Below are positions 32,304 to 37,722 of a stretch of 37,722 nucleotides of DNA, one piece after another. The DNA comes from an uncultured Prevotellaceae bacterium (GTDB taxonomy: Bacteria; Bacteroidota; Bacteroidia; Bacteroidales; Bacteroidaceae): NCBI GenBank assembly GCA_900316645.1, contig ONDP01000032.1, forward strand, positions 1 through 37,722. The letters run 5' to 3'. The first letter of the stretch is position 1. Every line of letters starts with the position of its first letter. Under the pieces are notes generated by a model. The model had not been told where the DNA came from. It worked only from the letters and a program-made list of their open reading frames with translations, and searched no databases. Position numbers and translations under genes: made by a program.

Positions 32304-33572
32304 ATGACAAGTGTAGAACTTGATATGATACAATCTGCCGGAGTGGGTGCACTGGCACTTCTCGTCGGTATGGGTTTGACGCGAAAGGTTGCTTTCCTGC
32401 AGAAATTCTGTGTGCCGTCGCCTGTAAGCGGTGGTCTCATCTTTTCACTGATTACCTTAATATTATATGGTTGGTTCGATATTGAAATCTCGTTCAATGA
32501 TACATTGAAGTCAGTTTTTATGCTGGCATTCTTTACCAGCGTCGGTTTCCAAAGCGACCTGAAAGTATTAAAGCAAGGCGGCAAACTGTTGGTCATTATG
32601 CTTACTTTGCTGTTTGTCATTATTGCTATGCAGAACTTAATGCCGATGGGAATTACCAGGCTCATGGGTGTTGATCCTTTGATAGGAATGGCGGCTGGCA
32701 GTATATCCATGACTGGCGGACACGGAACGGCAGGCGGATTTGCCAGCGTTCTTGAAGGTATGGGACTGGAAGGCGCAGGAACAGTGGGTATGGCGGCAGC
32801 CACCTTTGGCCTGATAGCTGGTTCAATGCTAGGCGGTCCGTTGGCAGAGCGGATAATCCGCACGAAACTGACACATGAGCAGATGCAACCACAGGATGAA
32901 GAGATTGACCCGGCTATGGCTGGTATCGAAAGCGACGAGGCTTCGCCAACTGGTCGTACAAAGCGTGTCAGCACGAACGAACAGGAGTTCCAGCAGTATG
33001 CGAAGGCTACTTATTGCATTCTCCTGGTCATGGGTGGTGGCACCCTGTTGAGTTGGCTGTTGGCGAAGACTGGCGTTACATTTCCGACCTATTTTGGTGC
33101 CTTAATCTTAGCTGCTGTCGTTCGTAACACATTAGGATTCATCAACTACAAGGAAGACGGAAAATGGGAAAAGGCAGAGAAACTGCTTGATATGGAGCGA
33201 ATCATCAGTGTAGGTAACATCTGTTTGTCCATGTTCCTCGGTATGGCTATGATATCCCTTAAGCTATGGGAACTTCAGAGCTTGGCCCTCCCATTGATTG
33301 TCATTCTGGCGTCTCAGGTACTGTTGATGGCACTCTTTGCATATTTCGTCGCATTCCCATTGTTAGGTCGCAATTATGATGCTGCCGTCCTGTGTGCAGG
33401 AATGTGTGGTTTCGGTTTAGGTGCAACCCCCAATGCAATGGCCAACATGAGTGCCGTCTGCTATAAATACCGCTATACCGTCAAGCCCTTCCTTATCGTC
33501 CCCATCATCGGTGCCATGTTTGCTGATCTCATCAACACAGGAATGATTACCCTCTTCCTTAATCTGTTGTAA
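32304..33572 (+). CDS. gltS: Sodium/glutamate symporter
   Basis: 422 residues with about ten hydrophobic segments in two inverted halves, separated by a hydrophilic loop at about 190-230. The family motifs are present: CVPSPVSGGLIFSL (~35-48) in the first half, GGHGTAGGFASVLEGMG (~137-153) at the first re-entrant region, and CGFGLGATPNAMANM (~369-383) at the second. The protein carries glutamate into the cell with Na+. It follows the frameshifted outer-membrane gene with a 19-base gap and is probably co-transcribed. It converges on the DUF4298 gene 19 bases away, with no terminator seen between them. Confidence 0.93.
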   Translation: MTSVELDMIQSAGVGALALLVGMGLTRKVAFLQKFCVPSPVSGGLIFSLITLILYGWFDIEISFNDTLKSVFMLAFFTSVGFQSDLKVLKQGGKLLVIMLTLLFVIIAMQNLMPMGITRLMGVDPLIGMAAGSISMTGGHGTAGGFASVLEGMGLEGAGTVGMAAATFGLIAGSMLGGPLAERIIRTKLTHEQMQPQDEEIDPAMAGIESDEASPTGRTKRVSTNEQEFQQYAKATYCILLVMGGGTLLSWLLAKTGVTFPTYFGALILAAVVRNTLGFINYKEDGKWEKAEKLLDMERIISVGNICLSMFLGMAMISLKLWELQSLALPLIVILASQVLLMALFAYFVAFPLLGRNYDAAVLCAGMCGFGLGATPNAMANMSAVCYKYRYTVKPFLIVPIIGAMFADLINTGMITLFLNLL

Positions 33573-33591
33573 GAGCAGGCGCTGGTCTCAG

Positions 33592-33897
33592 TCAGCCTCT
33601 GTCGCCGCATGGATTTAACACCTCTTCCATGCGTGAATTGAGATTGCGGCTATCTTCCAACACATTCCAGATAGCGTCTTCGCTGAGCACGCCACGTTTC
33701 AAGTCCTTGGGTATCAGACCTGCCTCGTCGTCGTCATAGTCGTGTTTCCACTCATCACTATTATAATAAGTCTCCAATTCATGGAGAGCCGTCTGCGCTT
33801 CGGCATACTCATCGAGTGCTGCCGACAGTCTCATCACAGCTTGCGAAACTCGATTCAGATGTTGCTCCATCGCTTTGATTCTTTCTATCTGCTCCAT
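33592..33897 (-). CDS. DUF4298 domain-containing protein
   Basis: 101 residues from ATG 33897. A longer in-frame extension to 34077 runs through the HU gene and is not used. The sequence matches the DUF4298 pattern throughout: ERIKAMEQHLNRV at the start, ALHELETYYNSDEWKHDYDDDEAGLIP in the middle, and LKRGVLSEDAIWNVLEDSRNL at the end. It is a small cytoplasmic helical protein of unknown function. It lies 31 bases downstream of the HU-like gene and probably shares its promoter. Confidence 0.8.
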   Translation of the reverse strand: MEQIERIKAMEQHLNRVSQAVMRLSAALDEYAEAQTALHELETYYNSDEWKHDYDDDEAGLIPKDLKRGVLSEDAIWNVLEDSRNLNSRMEEVLNPCGDRG

Positions 33898-33928
33898 AAA
33901 ATATACATTTATAGTTATTACAAAGTAA

Positions 33929-34321
33929 TCACTCAGAGGACTTGTCGCGCTCGAAGGTGATGCCGTCATAGAGGGCCTGGGTGCCTTCGTAGCTTTCCGG
34001 GAGAAAATGGAGGCGGACACCGCGGATGTGCTTCTTGGCGCGGAAGGTCTTAGGGTCATCCACCTTTTCACTCTCAATCTCCAACTTCATCATGCCCCAT
34101 TCAGGGAGACGTACTCGGTCGCCTTCGCGCAGATGGCTATTGACGACTTCTGCGACACTCATCAATACGCCCTTGATGGTGCCCTCGCTGAATCCTGTGC
34201 GTTGGGACGTTTCCTTCATCAGTTGATTACTCTCGATGGTCTGATAGTGTACGGCTACTGCCTTGTACTTTCCGAAAGTTTGTAACCTCGGCTTGGTCTC
34301 TTTCTTGACTCTGTATCTCAT
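33929..34321 (-). CDS. HU/IHF-like DNA-binding protein, Bacteroidetes type
   Basis: 130 residues. KPRLQTFGKYKAVAVHYQTIESNQLMKETSQRTGFSEGTIKGVLMSVAEVVNSHLREGDRVRLPEWGMMKLEIE follows the HU fold: an N-terminal helical dimerisation core, then the start of the beta-saddle (VRLPEWGMMKLE), with an N-terminal extension of about 25 residues. This is the HU-related class commonly found in Bacteroidetes next to VirE-like primase genes and amidases. It probably bends DNA in the adjacent repeat-rich region (inference). It is divergent from the VirE gene. Confidence 0.85.
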   Translation of the reverse strand: MRYRVKKETKPRLQTFGKYKAVAVHYQTIESNQLMKETSQRTGFSEGTIKGVLMSVAEVVNSHLREGDRVRLPEWGMMKLEIESEKVDDPKTFRAKKHIRGVRLHFLPESYEGTQALYDGITFERDKSSE

Positions 34322-34340
34322 GCGATTGTCGATTTTGGAG

Positions 34341-34371
34341 CAAAGATACGAATAAGTGAGAACAATTCAAA
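34341..34371 (-). promoter_or_regulatory. Promoter of the HU-like/DUF4298 operon
   Basis: On the minus strand TTTG (34371-34368), exactly 19 bases, then TATCTTTG (34348-34341). Confidence 0.8.
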
Positions 34372-34429
34372 ATAAAAGTAATTTTATTTTTTTTATTGTC
34401 GAACGAAAGTATTCAAATCCACTTATTTA

Positions 34430-34520
34430 ACTACATAACTACATATTTCGTCTGTAAGTATCAGACTATAAGACAAATATATTAAAAGCTAACATACATA
34501 ATAACTACATAAAACTACAT
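34430..34520 (+). repeat. ACTACAT repeat family, left arm
   Basis: ACTACAT occurs at 34430-34436, 34438-34444, 34504-34510 and 34514-34520, all in one orientation, with ACATACAT between. Confidence 0.6.
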
Positions 34521-34638
34521 TCTTTATACATAAATCTTGCGAAAATTCTGCTGAAATGCCTATCTCTTAAGTGCCGCATAGGCTTCTGGCACGGTGAAAG
34601 ATGCGGCTTCGCAAGTTATGAAGTTAATGATAGTAACG

Positions 34639-34656
34639 AAATTCTCTAGAGAATTT
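34639..34656. promoter_or_regulatory. Perfect 18-bp palindrome, copy 1
   Basis: AAATTCTCTAGAGAATTT is a perfect inverted repeat, likely a dimeric regulator site. Confidence 0.6.
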
Positions 34657-34704
34657 ATTGCCGAAATACGTTGTCGGTGTTATTAAATAGGGTGTTAATC
34701 ACTA

Positions 34705-34720
34705 AATTCTCTAGAGAATT
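34705..34720. promoter_or_regulatory. Perfect palindrome, copy 2
   Basis: AATTCTCTAGAGAATT repeats the core of copy 1. The centres are 65 bp apart, about six helical turns, so proteins at both sites could meet on the same face of DNA. Confidence 0.6.
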
Positions 34721-34812
34721 ATTTGCTTTTGTTAGTCCTAAAACCTGCGAAGTGACTTGCGGGATTTTGTTGCATAGGGGGTTAGACTTGATAGAAATGA
34801 CATGTGGTTGGT

Positions 34813-34909
34813 ATGTAGTTATTGTGTAGGTAATATGTAGTATTTATGTATGTAAAAATTCGTCGATTATCCTTTGTTTAAAGGATTTATCTGCAATTCT
34901 ATGTAGGTA
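34813..34909 (-). repeat. ATGTAGT repeat family, right arm
   Basis: ATGTAGT at 34813-34819 and 34835-34841 and ATGTAGG near 34900 are the reverse complement of the left-arm units, forming an inverted arrangement around the two palindromes. Confidence 0.55.
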
Positions 34910-34989
34910 TGTAAATAAACCTCATATTTATTTCGTTTTTTTGGCGGATTTTTGGTATCTTTGTAGGTAAATTCGATAATTAGCAAAAT

Positions 34990-37134
34990 ATGAAAGTAAC
35001 AGTACTAAAAAGAGATGGTAAAAAGGAGGTCATCAACCGTGTGGAAGTGGGCATAGTTGCCGCTGCCATTGAAGATGGAAGAATAGAAAATTCGGTCAGA
35101 AGGGTTCGTGAGGTGTATCACCTGATGAGTGTGAACAGGCAGCCCGACGGACAGATAACAACCAACTGGGTGGGTGGCATCCGGCTGCCGAGAATATGCT
35201 TTGCTGCCGACTACCGAATGCTGAAAGGCGAGTGGAAGATGATGGCTTATAACGGACTCGTCGTGCTGGAGGTGAACGACCTGCCTACTTACGAGAAAGC
35301 GGTGGAAATCAGGGAGATGGCTAAGCGTATGCCAGAAACGATGCTTTGCTTCCTGGGCGGTTCAGGGCGCAGTGTGAAGATTGTGTGCCGAGGCGAGCTG
35401 TTTGAGAAGGATGATGTAAGAGGGAAGAAGGATGATGGAAGGCTGCCTACGAAGGAGCAGGATATCAGACAGTTCCACTTGAATCTGTATAACACGGCAC
35501 GGAGGGCTTACCAGAATCAGTTTGGCATTGACATCGAGTTTCTGGAGCCTCGGATAGAGCGCACGGTATATATGAGTGCCGACCCTGGGATGGGCATCAA
35601 CTTGCAGGCACGTCCGTTCTATGCCGATACGGAGCGCCACGAACAGCCAGAGCCCGTCAGCATCAGCCGCGAGGAGGACCACTTGATGCCGGGGCGCACC
35701 GTTACGAGAACCTATCACTTGAACTGGACGTTCATTGTGGAGTCGATAATGGGGCACTATTTTGAACTGCCCGACGAGAACAAGACTGCTACGTTGTTGA
35801 TGCAGATTGCCTCAGCGTGTCTGGATCAGGGCATCCCTCTTGCCCACGCCCAAGGGCTGACGATGTTGCACCCTGTGCTGAACACTGACCGGCTGCTGGT
35901 TGAGAAGATATTCCAGACCGTTTATAGCGTAGCAGAACAGGAGGAATATCGCAAGGCGCACAAGATAAGGCCGCTGAAGAGCGTGCCAGACGAGACGCTC
36001 ACTCAGATGAGAACGGAGATTTTCCTTAATTCGAACTATGAGATGCGTAAGAATCTGCTGACCGGTGTGGCTGAATATCGTGAGAAATTCTCTGATAACC
36101 AAGATTTTAGGCCCCTTACGCCCGAAGTGCGCAACAGCATGTCGCTCACAGCAACAGAAATGGGATTGAAGGGCTTTGACAAAAATATGAACCGATTCAT
36201 CGACTCGATGCATATTGAGCAGTTCGACCCAGTGAACCAATGGCTCGACAAACTGCCGAAATGGGATGGGAAGGACAGAATCGCGGAACTGGCACAGCGC
36301 GTGCCCACCGACCAGCCGCAATGGGAGAAATACCTGCGCTACTGGCTCGTGGGGATGGTGGCACAATGGCGAGAGAGCGACAGACAACTGACTGGTAATG
36401 CGCTGACACCGTTGCTGATAGGGCGGCAGGGATGTGGCAAGACGCGTTTCTGCAAAATACTGCTGCCTGAGGAACTGCGCGACTACTACAACGACAAGAT
36501 AAATTTCAAGAACGAGTTCGACCTGAACATCGCACTGACCTCGTTTGCACTGATAAATATCGACGAGTTTGACAAGACCACCTCCTCGCAGCAAATCGTG
36601 CTGAAATACCTGCTCTCGTCAGCCGACGTCAAATTCCGTCCCCCTTATGGCAAGACCATTAAGCAATTCCGACGCTACACCTCATTCATCGGTACTACCA
36701 ACCAGATGAAGCCCCTGGTTGACCCCACGGGGTCGCGCCGTTTCGTGTGTGTGGGTGTGAAAGGCAACATCAATTTCGAAGATACCATCAACCATCAGCA
36801 ACTCTATGCCCAGGCTCTCCACCTGTTCAATAAAGGTGAGCGTTATTGGTTGAATGAAGCCGAGATACAGACGCTGATACAGGAGAACGAGCCCTTCCAG
36901 AAATTGAACGACCTGGTGGAGATGATTGGCGAAACCTTCCGTCGACCGAAGGAGACAGAACAAGGCAAGTGGTGGAGTTTGGGCGACATCAGCACGCTGC
37001 TGGCCCAACGCTATGCCAACTTCGACCCGGAGACTTCCTTCCGGAAAATCGGCAATGCCCTCAACGATGTCCAGTTCAACTTCAAGAGCAAGCGCACGAT
37101 GAAGCACATGGAGTACTGGCTGATAGAGAAATAA
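34990..37134 (+). CDS. VirE/VapE-like primase-ATPase (BT4734-like N-terminus)
   Basis: 714 residues, the usual length of the Bacteroidetes two-part form. Residues about 1-215 resemble the BT4734-like/VirE N-terminal domain (YHLMSVNRQPDGQ, LCFLGGSGRSVKIVCRG, YQNQFGIDIEFLEP), related to primase-polymerase folds. The C-terminal part (about 400-700) is the virulence-associated E helicase/ATPase: Walker A GRQGCGKT (~477-484), Walker B FALINIDEFDK (~518-528), and an arginine-rich block DPTGSRRF (~578-585). Such proteins occur in phages, satellites and integrated elements and are believed to act in DNA replication. With the divergent HU-like gene it matches a recurrent Bacteroidetes locus. The usual DUF4248 and amidase partners are not seen here. 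Confidence 0.85.
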   Translation: MKVTVLKRDGKKEVINRVEVGIVAAAIEDGRIENSVRRVREVYHLMSVNRQPDGQITTNWVGGIRLPRICFAADYRMLKGEWKMMAYNGLVVLEVNDLPTYEKAVEIREMAKRMPETMLCFLGGSGRSVKIVCRGELFEKDDVRGKKDDGRLPTKEQDIRQFHLNLYNTARRAYQNQFGIDIEFLEPRIERTVYMSADPGMGINLQARPFYADTERHEQPEPVSISREEDHLMPGRTVTRTYHLNWTFIVESIMGHYFELPDENKTATLLMQIASACLDQGIPLAHAQGLTMLHPVLNTDRLLVEKIFQTVYSVAEQEEYRKAHKIRPLKSVPDETLTQMRTEIFLNSNYEMRKNLLTGVAEYREKFSDNQDFRPLTPEVRNSMSLTATEMGLKGFDKNMNRFIDSMHIEQFDPVNQWLDKLPKWDGKDRIAELAQRVPTDQPQWEKYLRYWLVGMVAQWRESDRQLTGNALTPLLIGRQGCGKTRFCKILLPEELRDYYNDKINFKNEFDLNIALTSFALINIDEFDKTTSSQQIVLKYLLSSADVKFRPPYGKTIKQFRRYTSFIGTTNQMKPLVDPTGSRRFVCVGVKGNINFEDTINHQQLYAQALHLFNKGERYWLNEAEIQTLIQENEPFQKLNDLVEMIGETFRRPKETEQGKWWSLGDISTLLAQRYANFDPETSFRKIGNALNDVQFNFKSKRTMKHMEYWLIEK

Positions 37135-37164
37135 AGATCGTCATATTAGATGACTTTACAAAAA

Positions 37165-37202
37165 AAGAGAGGCGCTGAAAATAGATTTGCTGCGCCTCTC
37201 TT
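37165..37202 (-). terminator. Strong hairpin after the VirE gene, T-run on the minus side
   Basis: AAGAGAGGCGC (37165-37175) pairs perfectly with GCGCCTCTCTT (37192-37202). On the plus strand TTGTAG follows, a poor tail; on the minus strand a T-run follows. The minus-strand use would need an unseen transcript from 37203-37469. Confidence 0.65.
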
Positions 37203-37438
37203 GTAGTATACTGTTAATCAGTCGCTTACTTGACCTGAATACCTATAAAAGAGCTCTATTATCTCTTTCTTTGGCAAATTACCAGCAAATTAAATTATGC
37301 TCGGAGAGGAATGCGATTACGTTGCCAAAATGTCTTGTTTATGACAGCTAAAATAGCAAATACTTGATAAAATCATCAAATTTTCACCACAAACAATAAA
37401 AATTAAGTGTATTCTGCTGAATTATGAATAATTATTTG
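37203..37438. other. Gene-free stretch between VirE and XRE genes
   Basis: No convincing ORF is present. A minus-strand frame of only 19 codons (MILSSICYF...) and a weak minus-strand promoter-like box (TATTTTAG near 37345-37355) are the only coding hints. It may encode a short minus-strand RNA that ends at the 37165-37202 hairpin, but this is weak. Confidence 0.3.
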
Positions 37439-37446
37439 TATCTTTG
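37439..37446 (+). promoter_or_regulatory. -7 element of the XRE gene
   Basis: TATCTTTG, 23 bases upstream of the ATG at 37470. Confidence 0.6.
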
Positions 37447-37469
37447 CCCACAAACAAGAGAAAACTATC

Positions 37470-37685
37470 ATGGCAAAATTAAATCGGATAAGAATCGTTC
37501 TAGCAGAACACGACCTAAACAACAAGTGGTTGGCGGATAAGTTGGGAAAGGATCAGGCAACTATTTCCAAGTGGGTCACCAATACCACCCAGCCAAGTCT
37601 TGAAGCCCTCATTGCAATAGCCAATGCGCTTGAAGTGCCTGTACAGGAGTTGGTGAGACAGGAAGAATTCAATCAAGAGAAATAA
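37470..37685 (+). CDS. XRE-family helix-turn-helix regulator
   Basis: 71 residues, almost all of it one Cro/C1-type HTH domain: RIRIVLAEHDLNNKWLADKLGKDQATISKWVTNTTQPSLEALIAIANALEVPVQEL. The recognition helix is at about 29-38 (DQATISKWVT), and NTTQPSLE is the usual turn after it. A short acidic/Gln tail ends it. Small stand-alone XRE proteins like this often head operons of defence or mobile genes in Bacteroidetes (restriction-modification, ATP-binding proteins). The next gene begins 5 bases later, so the two are co-transcribed. Confidence 0.88.
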   Translation: MAKLNRIRIVLAEHDLNNKWLADKLGKDQATISKWVTNTTQPSLEALIAIANALEVPVQELVRQEEFNQEK

Positions 37686-37690
37686 GTCAA

Positions 37691-37722
37691 ATGATAACAA
37701 AAGACGAAATACAAGAACTGCT
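37691..37722 (+). CDS. 5' end of a gene downstream of the XRE regulator (runs off the window)
   Basis: ATG 37691 opens MITKDEIQELL, the first 10-11 residues of a protein, 5 bases after the XRE stop. The opening resembles that of AlbA_2/Schlafen-type ATP-binding proteins often paired with such regulators, but this is too short to assign. It is most likely controlled by the XRE protein. Confidence 0.5.
   Translation, partial: MITKDEIQEL

Larger units (their letters stand above)
34322..34989. other. 668-bp AT-rich intergenic region with palindromes and repeats
   Basis: No gene is visible. It holds the HU promoter at the left, four ACTACAT units, two identical palindromes, two ATGTAGT units and one ATGTAGG unit in the opposite orientation, and the VirE -7 element TATCTTTG (34956-34963). 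Short GC-richer hairpins such as GTGCC...GGCAC occur near 34571-34596. The symmetry recalls a control or replication-origin-like region of an integrated element (inference). Confidence 0.6.

Noticed and set aside
34430-34909. CRISPR array
   Set aside because: The repeat units are only 7-8 bases, irregularly spaced and in two orientations; no cas genes are present.

Overview
The window looks like a Bacteroidales chromosome, most likely Prevotella or a close relative (Segatella/Xylanibacter). The main signs are the Bacteroidetes-type promoter (TTTG, about 19-20 bases, TAnnTTTG) in front of many genes and the gene families present: DUF3244, DUF349, LruC/DUF4842, DUF4298, TIGR04076, VirE-like primase/ATPase and Bacteroidetes HU-like proteins. 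Ribosome binding sites are weak, and several genes start within a few bases of the predicted transcription start. No tRNA, rRNA, CRISPR array or insertion sequence was found.

Layout. 1-7.0 kb is an accessory region. It holds the 5' end of a small gene, a rod-shaped RNA candidate that resembles 6S RNA, a DUF3244 secreted protein divergent from a membrane-spanning TPR/HTH regulator, and an island of small secreted paralogues (A1, B1, B2, A2). A Fic gene sits inside that island, flanked by duplicated sequence. Both A copies carry the same C-terminal frameshift. The island is followed by a frameshifted short peptide gene and an antitoxin whose toxin survives only as a 14-residue stub. 7.1-15.7 kb is mostly core: a TIGR04076 protein, a DUF349 repeat protein, CorA, PepD with an overlapping UPF0104-type flippase-like gene, RsmA, an apparent stand-alone non-coding RNA, and a MATE transporter. 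15.7-22.2 kb is one operon: a histidine kinase lacking its catalytic residues, an intact histidine kinase, and a secreted GH36 alpha-galactosidase. 22.3-24.6 kb is a metY-cysK sulfur assimilation operon. 24.7-29.3 kb holds a three-gene envelope operon (lipoprotein, YARHG protein, anchored protein) and a large LruC-type lipoprotein. 29.4-33.6 kb, on the plus strand, holds a BaiN/HI0933 flavoprotein, a frameshifted outer-membrane beta-barrel gene, and GltS. 33.6-37.7 kb is a second accessory locus: DUF4298 and an HU-like protein divergent from a VirE/VapE primase-ATPase, across a 670-bp AT-rich region with paired palindromes and inverted repeat families, then an XRE regulator and the start of another gene.

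The most notable points are the kinase/pseudokinase pair in an operon with a glycosidase, two non-coding RNA candidates, the Fic insertion flanked by duplicated sequence with its own palindromic operator, the identical lesion in two paralogues, and the HU/VirE intergenic architecture. Several apparent one-base indels fall in or near short homopolymers, so assembly error must be excluded before any of them is read as biology.
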